Origin: Pseudomonadota bacterium
Lineage (GTDB): Bacteria; Pseudomonadota; Alphaproteobacteria; Rhizobiales; Beijerinckiaceae
Length of the DNA: 64,000 nt
Direction: 5' to 3'
Assembly: GCA_023423995.1 (NCBI GenBank)
Contig: JAFAEL010000181.1
Span: 6,674-70,673, forward strand
Made by a program: the position numbers and the translations under genes. The notes beneath the pieces were generated by a model that ran no database searches, had not been told where the DNA came from, and worked only from the letters and a program-made list of their open reading frames with translations. Below, in pieces: positions 1 through 9,517 of the stretch (position 1 is the first letter of the stretch; every line of letters starts with the position of its first letter).

Positions 1-1729
1 GCGAAACCTCCTGGAAGGACGAATCCGGCTCCGTCTCGAGCACCGCGACGATCAGGCTCGTGTCCTGCAGCGGCAGCAGGCCCTTGGGGATGGCGAGATA
101 GAGCCAGCCCGTCAGCCCGAGCGTGCCGAAGGTGATCAGCAGCATCAGGGCGCGGTGGCGGAGCGCCCAGCCGAGCGTCACGTCGTAGCCGCGCGCCATC
201 CAGGCGACCGGCGCCTCGGCGATCCGCTGCCAGCGGCTCTCGCCCGGCGGAACGTGGCGCAGGATCTTCGCGCAGAGCATCGGCGTGAGCGTCAGCGACA
301 CGATCGCCGACACGACCACGTTGATCGTGAGCGTCAGGGCGAATTCCCGGAACATGCGGCCGACGAGACCGGTCATGAACAGGAGCGGGATGAAGACGGC
401 GATCAGCGAGACGGTGAGCGAGATGACCGTGAAGCCGATCTCGCGCGCGCCCTCCAGGGCCGCTTCGAAGGGCCGCTCGCCATCCTCGATCTTGCGGACG
501 ATGTTCTCGATCATCACGATCGCATCGTCGACCACGAAGCCGGTCCCGATCGTCAGCGCCATCAGGGACAGGTTGTCGAGGCTGAATCCGACCAGCCACA
601 TCACCGCGAAGGTGCCGATGATCGAGAGCGGCAGGGTAATGGCCGCGATGATTGTCGCCCGCGCGTTGCGCAGGAACAGGAGGACCACCAGGACGACCAG
701 GATCGCCGAGATGATCAGGGTCAGCTGCACGTCCCAGATCGAGGCCCGGATCGTGTCCGTCCTGTCCTGGACGATGCGGAGGTCGACGCCGGCCGGCATG
801 GCGCGCCCGAGGCGGGTCAGCTCGTGGCGGATGCGGTCGACCGTCTGGACGACGTTGGCGCCCGGCTGGCGCTGCACGTCCAGGATCACGGCCGTCTCGC
901 CGTTGTACCAGCCGCCGACCCGCGAATCCTCGAGGCCGTCCACGATCTCGGCCACGTCCCGAAGGAGGACCGGCGCGCCCGTGCGGTAGGCGATCACGAT
1001 GTCGCGGTACTGCGCAGCCGTCTCGATCTGGTCGTTCGCCGCCACCGTGTAGGATTGCTGCTTGCCGTCGAGCGCGCCCTTCGGGCCCGCGACGTTGGCG
1101 CCCACGATCGCAAGGCGCAGGTCCTCCAGGCTCAGCTTGTACGAGGCGAGGCGGGCGAGGTCCGCCTGGATGCGGACGGCAGGGCGCACACCGCCCTGGA
1201 TCGACACGCTGCCAACCCCGGACACCTCGGCCAGCCGCTGCGCGATCAGCGTGTCGGCGAGATCGGAGAGCGTCCGCAGCGGGACGGTGCGGGATGACAG
1301 GGCGAGCGTGACCACCGGCACGTCCGCCGGGTTCACCTTGGCGTAAGTCGGCGGGAAGGGCAGGTTGCGCGGCAGCGTCGAGCCTGCCGCGTTGATGGCC
1401 GATTGCACGTCCTGGGCGGCGCCGTCGATGTCGCGGTCGAGCTGGAACTGCAGCGTGATCTGCGACAGCCCGAAGGACGAGTTCGAGGACATGCCCGCAA
1501 GGGCGGGAATCTGCCCGAACTGTCGCTCGAGCGGCGCCGTGACGAGGGATGCGATCGTGTCCGGGTTCGCGCCCGGCAGCCGCGTCGTGATCTGGATCGT
1601 CGGAAAATCGACCTGCGGCAGCGAGGAGACCGGAAGCTTCAGGAAGCCGAGCACGCCGCAGAGCAGGACCGCGAAGGCGAGAAGTGTGGTCGCGATCGGC
1701 CGGCGGATGAACGGCGACGAGACGCTCAC
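1..1729 (-). CDS. RND multidrug efflux permease, MdtB/MdtC-type (partial)
   Basis: Inner-membrane proton-driven drug exporter, the pump of a tripartite efflux complex. The first 576 codons are visible; the C-terminal part lies beyond the window edge. The GTG start at 1729 overlaps the adaptor's TGA stop as GTGA. The protein opens with one membrane helix (after SPFIRRPIATTLLAF), then a porter domain, then a run of helices from about residue 335. The TM4 motif GFVVDDAIVMIENI carries the paired Asp of the RND proton relay. Sequence style is that of the MdtBC/MuxBC branch; substrates cannot be inferred. It is third in the operon after the outer membrane factor and the adaptor. Confidence 0.95.
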   Translation of the reverse strand, partial: MSVSSPFIRRPIATTLLAFAVLLCGVLGFLKLPVSSLPQVDFPTIQITTRLPGANPDTIASLVTAPLERQFGQIPALAGMSSNSSFGLSQITLQFQLDRDIDGAAQDVQSAINAAGSTLPRNLPFPPTYAKVNPADVPVVTLALSSRTVPLRTLSDLADTLIAQRLAEVSGVGSVSIQGGVRPAVRIQADLARLASYKLSLEDLRLAIVGANVAGPKGALDGKQQSYTVAANDQIETAAQYRDIVIAYRTGAPVLLRDVAEIVDGLEDSRVGGWYNGETAVILDVQRQPGANVVQTVDRIRHELTRLGRAMPAGVDLRIVQDRTDTIRASIWDVQLTLIISAILVVLVVLLFLRNARATIIAAITLPLSIIGTFAVMWLVGFSLDNLSLMALTIGTGFVVDDAIVMIENIVRKIEDGERPFEAALEGAREIGFTVISLTVSLIAVFIPLLFMTGLVGRMFREFALTLTINVVVSAIVSLTLTPMLCAKILRHVPPGESRWQRIAEAPVAWMARGYDVTLGWALRHRALMLLITFGTLGLTGWLYLAIPKGLLPLQDTSLIVAVLETEPDSSFQEVS

Positions 1730-3162
1730 GGCGAGGCCGCCCTCGTGTCCTGCCGCTCGCCTTGCCGGCCCTCGCCCTGCCGCCACCCCCGCTGGCCGTC
1801 GCCGCGCGGCTGCGACCCGTCCGCCGCCACGGCGGGAGCGCCGCCTTGCCCCGGGCCGCCAGTCGGCGCCGGCTCCGTCGAGCCTGTCTGGGCGTCCGGA
1901 CGCCTGCGCCGCTCGCGCGGCGGGGTCCCGGCCTCGCCCTCCGGGCGCTGGCGCCGCGTCGCCGGCACCGCGGGAGCCGTCGCGGCACCCGGCTCGGGCT
2001 CGGCCACGCGGACCCGGTCGCCGTCGGTGAGCCGGGCAAAGCCCGTCGTGATGACCCTCTTGCCGGCCGAAAGGCCGGAGGTGACGACCGACACCGTCTC
2101 GGTCTGCCGGCCGATCGTGACCGGCTTGAGCACCGCCCTGTCCTCGTCGAGACCGTAGACGAAGGTCCCGTTCGGCCCGCGCTGGACCGCGGCTGTCGGC
2201 ACGACCGTCGCGCCCTTGGTCACGTCGACGGTGAGCCGCACGTTCACGAAGCTGCCCGGCCAGAGCTGCAGGCTGGCGTTCGGGAAGCTGGCCTTCAGCT
2301 TCACGGTCCCGGTCGTCTGGTCGACCTGGTTGTCCACCACCTCGAGACGCCCCGTATCGATCACGGTCTGGTTGTCCGATTCCAGCGCCTCGACCGAAAG
2401 CGGGCCACGCTGGGCGGCGGCGTTCACGGCCCGCAGGTTCTGCTGCGGCAGGTTGAACACCACCGAGATCGGCTTGAGCTGCGTGATCACGACGAGGCCG
2501 GTCGTATCGGAGGCCCGGACGAGATTGCCCTGGTCGACCAGGCGGATCCCGGTGCGGCCGTCGATCGGCGCCGTGATGGTCGTGTAGTCCAGATAGGCGC
2601 GGGCATTGTCGATCGCGCCCTGGTCGGCCTTCACCTGGGCCTCGAGCTGGGCGACGAGCGCGCGCTGCGTGTCGGCCTGCTGCTTCGAGCCGTAATTCGT
2701 CTTGGCGAGGCTGGCGTAGCGCTCCAGGTCGATCCGGGCATTGGCGAGGTTCGCCTCGTCCTGCGCCTTCTTGGCGACGGCCTGGTCGTACTGCGCCTGG
2801 TAGATCGTGGGGTCGATGCGGGCGAGGAGATCGCCCTTCTTCACGTCCTCGCCCTCCCGGAAGGCGAGCTCCATCAGGCGGCCGTCCACCTGGGACCGGA
2901 CCGTGACGGTGTTCAGGGCCTGCGCGGTCCCGACGGCCTCGAGGATGACCGGGACGTCCGCCACCCGGGCGGCCTCGGCCAGGACCGAAACCGGCCCCTC
3001 GCCGCCGCGCATCGCGGCCCGCCGGCCGCCTCCGGAAGGCGCGCGGCCGGGACCGGCGACCTGCTGGCCGGGACCGAACAGGCCGAGCTCCTTGCGCCAG
3101 ACATAGGCGGCGCCGGCCGCGATGACGGCGAGGATCAGGAGGGCGGAGAAAAGCCGCTTCAC
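1726..3162 (-). CDS. RND efflux periplasmic adaptor (membrane fusion protein, MdtA-like)
   Basis: Periplasmic adaptor joining the RND pump to the outer membrane channel. The 478-aa protein has an N-terminal membrane anchor (MKRLFSALLILAVIAAGAAY), a biotinyl/lipoyl-like domain around VRSQVDGRLMELAFREGEDV, a helical hairpin near residues 135-200, beta-barrel and membrane-proximal domains, and a Pro/Arg/Gly-rich tail of about 75 residues after residue 400. The tail is longer than usual for the family and looks disordered. The ATG overlaps the upstream gene's stop as ATGA and its own stop overlaps the permease start, so the three genes are translationally coupled. Confidence 0.95.
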   Translation of the reverse strand: MKRLFSALLILAVIAAGAAYVWRKELGLFGPGQQVAGPGRAPSGGGRRAAMRGGEGPVSVLAEAARVADVPVILEAVGTAQALNTVTVRSQVDGRLMELAFREGEDVKKGDLLARIDPTIYQAQYDQAVAKKAQDEANLANARIDLERYASLAKTNYGSKQQADTQRALVAQLEAQVKADQGAIDNARAYLDYTTITAPIDGRTGIRLVDQGNLVRASDTTGLVVITQLKPISVVFNLPQQNLRAVNAAAQRGPLSVEALESDNQTVIDTGRLEVVDNQVDQTTGTVKLKASFPNASLQLWPGSFVNVRLTVDVTKGATVVPTAAVQRGPNGTFVYGLDEDRAVLKPVTIGRQTETVSVVTSGLSAGKRVITTGFARLTDGDRVRVAEPEPGAATAPAVPATRRQRPEGEAGTPPRERRRRPDAQTGSTEPAPTGGPGQGGAPAVAADGSQPRGDGQRGWRQGEGRQGERQDTRAASP

Positions 3163-4673
3163 GGGACGGACTTCCAGCTGAACGGCGCATCGGCGACCGC
3201 CGCGACGGCCACGGCCCGCTCCGCCGTCCAGCCGCCGCCAAGCGCTTGGTACAGGGAGACGAGCGCCTGGAAGCGCTGCAGCCGCACGCGGGCCAGCGCA
3301 TCCTGGTTCCCGAAGAGTGTCGTCTGGACGTTGAAGAGCGTCACGATGTCGATCGTGCCCTGGCGGAGAAGCTGTTCGGTTATGTCGAGCGCCCGTCGCG
3401 ATGCCGCAACCGCCTCACGTTGCCGCCGCTCGAACTCGGCCGTCTCGCGCACGGCCACCAGGGCGTTCTCGACGTCCAGGAAGGATTGCAGGATGGTGCG
3501 CTTGTAGGCGGCCGCGAGTTCCGCCGCGCGCCCCTGCTGGAGGGCGAGTTGGCCCTGCAGGTTGAACCCGTCGAAGATCGGCTGCGTCAGGCCGGCCGCC
3601 ACGGAATAGACCAGCGAATTGCCGCCGAGCAGCGAGCGCAGGGCCGCGCTCTGGAAGCCGCCGCTGGCCGTGAGCTGGATCGACGGGAAGAAGGCGGCGC
3701 GGGCCGACGCGACATTCGCGGCCGCGGCCGCGAGATTCGCCTCGTCCCGGGCGATATCGGGCCGCCGGAGGAGAAGCTGCGAGGGAAGGCCGGCCCGCAC
3801 GCCGGGCAGGCGAAGCCGGTCGAGGCTGCCGCCCGCGACGCTCATGCTCTCGGGCGTGCGGCCGACGAGCACGGCGAGGGCGTTGCGGTTCTGCTGCAGC
3901 TCCTGCCGCAGGGGCGGCACCGTGGCGCGCTGGGTGGCGACGACGCTCTCCTGCTGGGCGAGGTCCAGAGCCGTCCCGGTGCCGACGTTGAGGCGGCCCC
4001 GCACGGCCTCGAGCACCCGCTCGGCGATACGGAGGTTGTCCTGCGCGATCCGCAGGCGGTCCTGGGAGGCGAGGACGGCGAAATAGGTGTTTGCGACGGA
4101 GGCCGCCGTGGCGAGAGCGACGACGTCACGGTCGAAGCGGGTCGCGATCGCGGTCGTCTCCGCGGCGCGCGCGGCGTAGCGGTTGCGGCCGAACAGATCG
4201 ACCTCGTAGGAGGCGTTCAGCCCGAGGCTGAAGGAATTGGAGCGGAACGGCGACCCGCTTCCGCCGAGCCCCGCGCGCCCCGTTCCCGAGGATTGCTGCC
4301 GGGATGCGTCGGCCGAGGCGCCCAGGTTCGGGAAGAGCGGTGCGCCCGCGACGACGGCCTGCGCCTCCGCCTGGTTGATGCGCTGGATGGCGGCCTCGAT
4401 ATCGAGGTTCTGCTCGAGCGCCGCGCCCACAAGCCGGTCGAGCTCCGCCGAGCCGAAGCCGCGAAACCACAGCGGAGAGACCGGCGGCGTCTCCCCGCTC
4501 GGGGCCGCCTTGAAGGCGACCGGGATCGGAAGCGCCGTGTCGGGCGCCGCCGTCTGGCAGCCGGCGAGAAGCAGGACCGCACCTCCGGACGCACAGAGAC
4601 GCCGCCAGGCACGGCGGCGGCGCTGGACGTGCTTGGCGGGAAAGGATGACATCTGGATCTGGGCGCGGAACAT
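3159..4673 (-). CDS. Outer membrane efflux lipoprotein, NodT/OprM family
   Basis: Outer membrane channel of the tripartite efflux pump. The protein has a lipobox (LLLAGC) after a basic n-region, so it is probably lipid-anchored, followed by two outer-membrane-efflux repeats typical of TolC-like proteins (for example PLFPNLGASADASRQ and LLLRRPDIARDEANLAAAAA). About 504 aa from the ATG used here. A TTG at 4685 and an ATG at 4652 are also possible; none has a strong ribosome binding site. It is the first gene of the operon and overlaps the adaptor gene by 4 bp. Confidence 0.93.
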   Translation of the reverse strand: MFRAQIQMSSFPAKHVQRRRRAWRRLCASGGAVLLLAGCQTAAPDTALPIPVAFKAAPSGETPPVSPLWFRGFGSAELDRLVGAALEQNLDIEAAIQRINQAEAQAVVAGAPLFPNLGASADASRQQSSGTGRAGLGGSGSPFRSNSFSLGLNASYEVDLFGRNRYAARAAETTAIATRFDRDVVALATAASVANTYFAVLASQDRLRIAQDNLRIAERVLEAVRGRLNVGTGTALDLAQQESVVATQRATVPPLRQELQQNRNALAVLVGRTPESMSVAGGSLDRLRLPGVRAGLPSQLLLRRPDIARDEANLAAAAANVASARAAFFPSIQLTASGGFQSAALRSLLGGNSLVYSVAAGLTQPIFDGFNLQGQLALQQGRAAELAAAYKRTILQSFLDVENALVAVRETAEFERRQREAVAASRRALDITEQLLRQGTIDIVTLFNVQTTLFGNQDALARVRLQRFQALVSLYQALGGGWTAERAVAVAAVADAPFSWKSVP

Positions 4674-4856
4674 CGTTGCGCCCAAGGTTTGCCAGCCTGG
4701 AGGGTCGCCGCGGGACCTTAGGGAGGGTCGACGTAGCTGAGAAGCCGCAACCCCTTAGATGAACAAGATTTAATGCGGCCGCGTCACCCTCGGCAAGCGA
4801 GGTCCGCAACCGAGTTGCCCCCTGTGAGTTGCTGAGGCGAAGAGGAAAAACGGACC

Positions 4857-5099
4857 ATGTCTGCGCGTATTGTCGCTTCCGGCCTGCTTCTATGCGTGGC
4901 CGCCATCCCGCTCGCGGCACCGGCCCAGGCCGACCCGGCGAAGGACTATCTTTTCCAGGAGCGGCAGCTCCGCACCTTCTGCCAGCCGCCGCTCAAATTC
5001 GCGGCCGGCGCCTGCATGCCCTATTGCCCGGCCGGGTTCGAGGACCTCGGCAGCTATTGCCGCCTCTACAACCAGAGCTCCCAGTCCAGTCGCTGGTAG
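4857..5099 (+). CDS. Small secreted four-cysteine protein
   Basis: An 80-aa protein of unknown function with a clear signal peptide ending near AQA-D (residues 23-26). The mature part of about 55 residues has four cysteines (C42, C53, C57, C68), enough for two disulfides in the periplasm. A GAGG ribosome binding site precedes the ATG. It stands alone, divergent from the efflux operon and convergent with the creatininase gene. No family recognised. Confidence 0.7.
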   Translation: MSARIVASGLLLCVAAIPLAAPAQADPAKDYLFQERQLRTFCQPPLKFAAGACMPYCPAGFEDLGSYCRLYNQSSQSSRW

Positions 5100-5110
5100 G
5101 GGGTTGCAGG

Positions 5111-5134
5111 AAGGCTCGTTGCGAGACGAGCCTG
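5111..5134. terminator. Hairpin between convergent genes
   Basis: Inverted repeat with arms GGCTCGT and ACGAGCC around a 6-nt loop, extendable to about 12 bp with one mismatch. It sits in the 38-bp gap between two convergent genes and could stop transcription from both sides. There is no clean T-tract, so this is tentative. Confidence 0.45.
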
Positions 5135-5137
5135 CCT

Positions 5138-5905
5138 CTACGCCCAGGGCTCCCCGGCGAGCAGCCGCCGGGCCATGCCGTCCACCACGGCCCGGATGAG
5201 GCGCTCACCCTTCTCGGCCGACGCGCGGCGCGCATCGCCGAGGACCCCGGTCTCCGACAGGTCGCGGAAGGAGCGCCAGCGGTTCAGGGTCGGCGACAGG
5301 ATCGCGCTCGGGCTGTCCGCGCCCTGCCCGAAGGCATCCGGCAGGAGCCCTGAATCCACCAGGTCGGGCCGGACCACCATCATCATGGACGTCTCCGCCT
5401 CGCAGGCATGCAGCACCGAGCGCTGGTCCTCTAGGATGGAGGCGAATTCCTCCTGCGCGGCGAGGAAATAGGTCGTCGTCGCGATCGGGGCATCGAGCTC
5501 GCGCGTCAGGTCCACCGTGAGCGCGGCCAGGGCGCTCATGTTGCCGCCATGGCCGTTGACGATGAGGATCTGGCGGAAGCCGGCCCGCAGGATGGAGCGG
5601 CACAGGTCGCGCAGCAGGGCGTGGTAGGTCGGGAGCGTCAGCGTGAAGCTGCCCCCGAAGGCGACATGGTGCTCGGCGAGCCCGCACCAGAGCGTCGGCG
5701 CGACGACGGCCGGCTTCCCGGCAGAGACCAGCGCTTCGGCCACCCGCCGGCAGATCTCGGAGCACAGGACGTCATCCACGCCCGTCGCGAGGTGCGGGCC
5801 GTGCTGCTCGGTCGAGGCGACCGGCAGGAGCACGAGCGCGCCGGCGGCAGCCCTGTCGCGAAGCTGCGCCGCCGTGAGCTCGCGCCACAGGACCGAATTC
5901 GTCAT
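5138..5905 (-). CDS. Creatininase family amidohydrolase
   Basis: A 255-aa cytoplasmic metalloenzyme of the creatininase/formamide hydrolase family. It keeps the family motifs TEQHGPHLATGVDD near the N-terminus (Glu and His metal ligands) and VNGHGGN in the middle. Substrate unknown; members hydrolyse cyclic amides or act in cofactor pathways. The ATG at 5905 overlaps the coaBC stop as ATGA, so it is the last gene of the ubiE-ubiB-coaBC unit. The frame stays open upstream inside coaBC, but the homologous part begins at MTNSVLWREL. Confidence 0.9.
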   Translation of the reverse strand: MTNSVLWRELTAAQLRDRAAAGALVLLPVASTEQHGPHLATGVDDVLCSEICRRVAEALVSAGKPAVVAPTLWCGLAEHHVAFGGSFTLTLPTYHALLRDLCRSILRAGFRQILIVNGHGGNMSALAALTVDLTRELDAPIATTTYFLAAQEEFASILEDQRSVLHACEAETSMMMVVRPDLVDSGLLPDAFGQGADSPSAILSPTLNRWRSFRDLSETGVLGDARRASAEKGERLIRAVVDGMARRLLAGEPWA

Positions 5906-7176
5906 GACCTCGCCTTCTCCCTCGCGATCTCGCCCAGCCGGCCGACGAGCTTGCGGGCGACCTCGTCCTTGCCCATCGTCGGCCAGGTCTCGACCTCCGT
6001 GGCCGTGACCAGGTGGACCGTGTTGCGCTCGCCGCCCATCACGCCGGTCGCGGGCGAGACGTCGTTCGCGACGATCAGGTCGCAGCCCTTGCGGGCGAGC
6101 TTCTGCCGCGCATGCTCGACCACGTTCTCCGTCTCCGCCGCGAAGCCGACGACCAGGGGCGGCCGCCCCTCCGTCCGGTGCGCGATCGTGGCCAGGATGT
6201 CGGGATTCAGGGCGAGCTGAAGGGGCGGCGGGGCGTTGCCGTCCTTCTTGAGCTTCTGCCCGGCCTCGCTGGCGGTCCGCCAATCCGCGACGGCCGCCGC
6301 GAAGACCACGATATCCGCCGGCAGCCCGGCCTCGACGGCGGCGAGCATCTCGCGTGCCGTCTCGACACGAACCGTCCTGACGCCCTCCGGGTCCGGCAGC
6401 GAGACCGGACCGGACACGAGCGTGACATCCGCTCCGGCCGCCGCCGCGGCGGCCGCGATGGCATGGCCCTGCCGGCCGGAGGAGCGGTTGGCGATGTAGC
6501 GGACCGGATCGATCGGCTCGTGCGTCGGCCCGGACGTGACAAGGACGCGAAGGCCTGCGAGCGGGCCTCGCTCATCCCGGCGAAAGCCGGGATCCAGCGT
6601 GGCCGGGCCGTCTGGGCCCCGGCTTTCGCCGGGGTGGGCGGAGAGAAGATTCGCCACGGCATCCGCAATCTCGGTCGGCTCCGCCATCCGGCCCGGGCCG
6701 AACTCGGCCTCAGCCATGGCGCCCTCGTTCGGGCCGACCACGTGGATGCCGTCGCCCTGGAGGGTCGCGAGGTTCCGCTGGGTCGCAGGGTGCAGCCACA
6801 TGCGGACGTTCATGGCGGGCGCGATCAGGATCGGCAGGGTCGTGGCGAGGAGCACCGTCGAGGCGAGGTCGTCGGCCGCGCCGTTCGCCATCTTGTTCAT
6901 CAGGTTCGCGGTGGCGGGCGCCACCACGATCGCGTCCGCATCGCGGGCGAGCTTGATGTGGCCGATATCCGCCTCGTCCTCGCGATCGAAGAGATGGGTA
7001 TGCGCGCGCTGCCCGGAGAGCGCGGCCGCGGCGAGCGGCGTCACGAATTGCTGCGCGCCCGCCGTGAGGATGCAGCGGACGGAGGCGCCGCGCTCGCGCA
7101 GGCGGCGGATCAGGTCGAGCGACTTGTAGGCCGCTATGCCGCCGCCGATGACGAGGAGGATGCGCCGGCCTTGCAT
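5902..7176 (-). CDS. coaBC: Bifunctional phosphopantothenoylcysteine decarboxylase / phosphopantothenate-cysteine ligase
   Basis: Catalyses two consecutive steps of coenzyme A synthesis: ligation of cysteine to 4'-phosphopantothenate (CoaB) and decarboxylation to 4'-phosphopantetheine (CoaC). 424 aa. The CoaC flavodoxin-like domain comes first (ILLVIGGGIAAYKSLDLIRRL, then the PAMNVRMW clamp motif). CoaB follows from about residue 212 (LVTSGPTHEPIDPVRYIANR, and the KLKKDG motif). The linker, about residues 179-202, is encoded by a palindromic repeat inserted in frame (see the repeat feature). The start at 7176 lies 8 bp beyond the ubiB stop. Confidence 0.96.
   Translation of the reverse strand: MQGRRILLVIGGGIAAYKSLDLIRRLRERGASVRCILTAGAQQFVTPLAAAALSGQRAHTHLFDREDEADIGHIKLARDADAIVVAPATANLMNKMANGAADDLASTVLLATTLPILIAPAMNVRMWLHPATQRNLATLQGDGIHVVGPNEGAMAEAEFGPGRMAEPTEIADAVANLLSAHPGESRGPDGPATLDPGFRRDERGPLAGLRVLVTSGPTHEPIDPVRYIANRSSGRQGHAIAAAAAAAGADVTLVSGPVSLPDPEGVRTVRVETAREMLAAVEAGLPADIVVFAAAVADWRTASEAGQKLKKDGNAPPPLQLALNPDILATIAHRTEGRPPLVVGFAAETENVVEHARQKLARKGCDLIVANDVSPATGVMGGERNTVHLVTATEVETWPTMGKDEVARKLVGRLGEIAREKARS
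6570..6640. repeat. REP-like palindromic element inside coaBC
   Basis: Two complementary blocks, CCCGGCGAAAGCCGGG and CCCCGGCTTTCGCCGGGG, separated by about 25 nt. This is the form of the repeated extragenic palindromes found in many alphaproteobacteria. Here it lies within an open reading frame and is translated as part of the linker between the CoaC and CoaB domains (about SRGPDGPATLDPGFRRDE). Only one copy is visible in this window. Confidence 0.7.
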
Positions 7177-7184
7177 CGGAACAC

Positions 7185-8744
7185 CTATAGGGCCGCGAGG
7201 CCGAAGAGGAGGATCACCACCACCACCCATATGCCGAGGGCGATGAAGCTCAGGTTGCGCGTCGGCCGCTGCCCGATCGTGGTGACCTGGACGGGCGAGA
7301 GGCCGAGGCCCTGGTCCGCCACCCGTTCGAGCTTGGCGAGGAGCCGCTCCGTGCGCTGCGCCATCTCGGGAAGATCGGACACGACCTTGGCGAGCGTGGC
7401 GAGGCCGCGGCCCGCCTCCTCCACCCGGCCGATCGGTCCGAGATTGCGCTCGATCCAGTCGCGCACGACCGGCTCGGAGATCGCCCAGATGTTGAGATGC
7501 GGGTCGAGCCCGCGCGCGACGCCCTCGACCACCACCATGGTCTTCTGCAGCATGACGAGTTCCGGCCGGGTCGCCATGTCGAAGAGCGAGGTGATCTCGA
7601 ACAGCAGCGTCAGGAGACGCGCCATCGAGATCTCGCTGGCGCGCCGGTTGTGGATCGGCTCGCCGATGGCGCGGATCGCCTGCGCGAAATCCTCGACCGA
7701 GTGATGCGCCGGCACGTAGCCGGCATCGAAATGCACCTGGGCGACGCGGCGGTAGTCGCGCCGGATGAAGCCGAGCAGGATCTCGGCCAGGAAGCGCCGC
7801 TCCTTGAGGCCGAGCCGCCCCATGATGCCGGTATCGACCGCGACGAGCCGGCCCTCCCCGTCCACCATCAGGTTCCCGGGATGCATGTCGGCGTGGAAGA
7901 AGCCGTCCCGGATGGCCTGGCGCAGGAAGGACTGGATGACCGTGCGGGCGAGCGCAGGCCGATCGTGGCCAGCCCCGTCGATGAGGTCGAGCCGGTGCAG
8001 CGGGATGCCGTCGATCCATTCCGTCGTGAGGACGTCGCGCTGCGTCAGGTCCCAATCGGGGCGCGGCACCCTGAACCCCGGATCCGCTCCCGTGTTGTCG
8101 GCGAGCTCGGACAGGGCCGCGGCCTCCAGCCGGAGGTCGATCTCGACCGCGACCGAGCGCGCCAGGGTCTCGACGATGTCCTGCGGGCGGAGGCGGCGCG
8201 CCTCGGGCAGGGTCCGTTCGGCGAGGCGGGCGGCGAAACGCATCGCCTGCAGGTCCTTGTGGAACTGCTCGCGCACGCCCGGCCGCACGACCTTCACGGC
8301 GACCGTCCGCCCGTCGCTCAGCACCGCCCGGTGGACCTGCGCGATGGAGGCTGCCGCGACAGGCTCGCTCAGGCTGACGAAGATGTCCGAGACCGGCCGG
8401 CCGATCGCGGCCTCGATGGTGGCGATCGCCTCCGCCTTCGGAAAGGGCGGCATGCGGTCCTGCAGGCTCTCGAGGTCGCGCGCGACCTCGACGCCGACGA
8501 TGTCCGGCCGGGTCGCCAGGAACTGGCCGAACTTCACATAGGAAGGTCCGAGACGGGTCAGGGCCGAGGAGAGGCGGGCCGCGCCTCCGCCGGCGCGCTG
8601 CTTCTCGAGGAGCCGCGCGAAGCCGAGCCCGAGCCTCGCGCCGGGCGGCAGCACGCTGGCATCGATGAGGGAGAGCGCCCCCTCGCGTGCCAGCACGTAG
8701 CCGGCGTGCAGGTTGCGGGCGAGATGCGCGACGGCGCCGATCAC
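7185..8744 (-). CDS. ubiB: UbiB, ubiquinone biosynthesis ABC1 kinase-like protein
   Basis: Atypical kinase/ATPase needed for ubiquinone biosynthesis. About 519 aa from the GTG at 8744. A TTG at 8750, overlapping the ubiE stop, is an alternative. Family motifs are present: KxGQ (YVKFGQFLATRPDIVG), the catalytic HADMHPGNLMV and the metal-binding VDTG. A hydrophobic C-terminal helix (FIALGIWVVVVILLFGL) would anchor it to the inner membrane. It follows ubiE directly and precedes coaBC, the usual Rhizobiales order. Confidence 0.95.
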   Translation of the reverse strand: MIGAVAHLARNLHAGYVLAREGALSLIDASVLPPGARLGLGFARLLEKQRAGGGAARLSSALTRLGPSYVKFGQFLATRPDIVGVEVARDLESLQDRMPPFPKAEAIATIEAAIGRPVSDIFVSLSEPVAAASIAQVHRAVLSDGRTVAVKVVRPGVREQFHKDLQAMRFAARLAERTLPEARRLRPQDIVETLARSVAVEIDLRLEAAALSELADNTGADPGFRVPRPDWDLTQRDVLTTEWIDGIPLHRLDLIDGAGHDRPALARTVIQSFLRQAIRDGFFHADMHPGNLMVDGEGRLVAVDTGIMGRLGLKERRFLAEILLGFIRRDYRRVAQVHFDAGYVPAHHSVEDFAQAIRAIGEPIHNRRASEISMARLLTLLFEITSLFDMATRPELVMLQKTMVVVEGVARGLDPHLNIWAISEPVVRDWIERNLGPIGRVEEAGRGLATLAKVVSDLPEMAQRTERLLAKLERVADQGLGLSPVQVTTIGQRPTRNLSFIALGIWVVVVILLFGLAAL

Positions 8745-8746
8745 GC

Positions 8747-9517
8747 TCAATATTTCCAGCCCGAATGGATGGCCACGATGCCGCCCGACAACGGCCGGTG
8801 GCTCACGCGGCGGAAGCCCGCCTCCTCGATCATGCGGGCGAAGGTACCCGGGGCCGGAAAGCGGCGGATCGACTCGACGAGGTACTGGTAGGAGTCGCGA
8901 TCCTTCGCGACGAGCTCCCCGATCCTCGGGATCACGTTGAAGGAATAGGCCTCGTAGATGCGATCGAGGCCCGGGATATCGACCTTCGAGAATTCGAGGC
9001 ACAGGAACCGGCTGCCGGGCTTCAGCACTCGGTGCGCCTCCTTGAGGGCGAGTTCGATGCGCGGCACGTTCCGGATGCCGAAGGCGATCGTGTAGCCGTC
9101 GTATTCACGATCACCGAACGGGAGCGCCTGGGCGTCGGCCTCCACGAACTCCAGCCGGGCGAGCCCGCGCTTGTCCGCACGCTCGCGGCCTACGGCCAGC
9201 ATGTCGGCGTTGATGTCCGCGACCGTGACACGGGTCTGCTCGCCGCCGGCCGCCGCGACCCGAAAGGCCACGTCGCCTGTGCCGCCTGCGACGTCGAGGT
9301 GCCGGAAGGGATGGTTCCGGGGCGGCCGCAGCATCGAGACGAGCGTCGACTTCCAGGCCCGATGCAGGCCCGCCGACATCAGGTCGTTCATCAGGTCGTA
9401 GCGGCGCGCCACCGACCGGAAGACATCGTTGACCCGCCCCTGCTTCTCGGCAAGCGGCACCGTCTCGAAGCCGAAATGGGTCTCGTCGTCGCGCGATCCG
9501 TTCAAAGCGTCCTGCAT
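8747..9517 (-). CDS. ubiE: Ubiquinone/menaquinone C-methyltransferase UbiE
   Basis: SAM-dependent C-methyltransferase acting on the 2-polyprenyl-6-methoxy-1,4-benzoquinol ring in ubiquinone synthesis. 256 aa from MQDALNGS; an ATG 8 codons upstream is also open. Visible are the signature [20 protein letters not shown], the SAM-binding [12 protein letters not shown], and the C-terminal [19 protein letters not shown] region. First gene of the ubiE-ubiB-coaBC unit, divergent from mutM across about 120 bp. Confidence 0.96.
   Translation of the reverse strand: MQDALNGSRDDETHFGFETVPLAEKQGRVNDVFRSVARRYDLMNDLMSAGLHRAWKSTLVSMLRPPRNHPFRHLDVAGGTGDVAFRVAAAGGEQTRVTVADINADMLAVGRERADKRGLARLEFVEADAQALPFGDREYDGYTIAFGIRNVPRIELALKEAHRVLKPGSRFLCLEFSKVDIPGLDRIYEAYSFNVIPRIGELVAKDRDSYQYLVESIRRFPAPGTFARMIEEAGFRRVSHRPLSGGIVAIHSGWKY

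Noticed and set aside
7185..9002. Longer UbiB with start at 9002
   Set aside because: The added N-terminal part is antisense-like Arg/Gly/Pro text overlapping ubiE in another frame; UbiB homology begins near the GTG at 8744.
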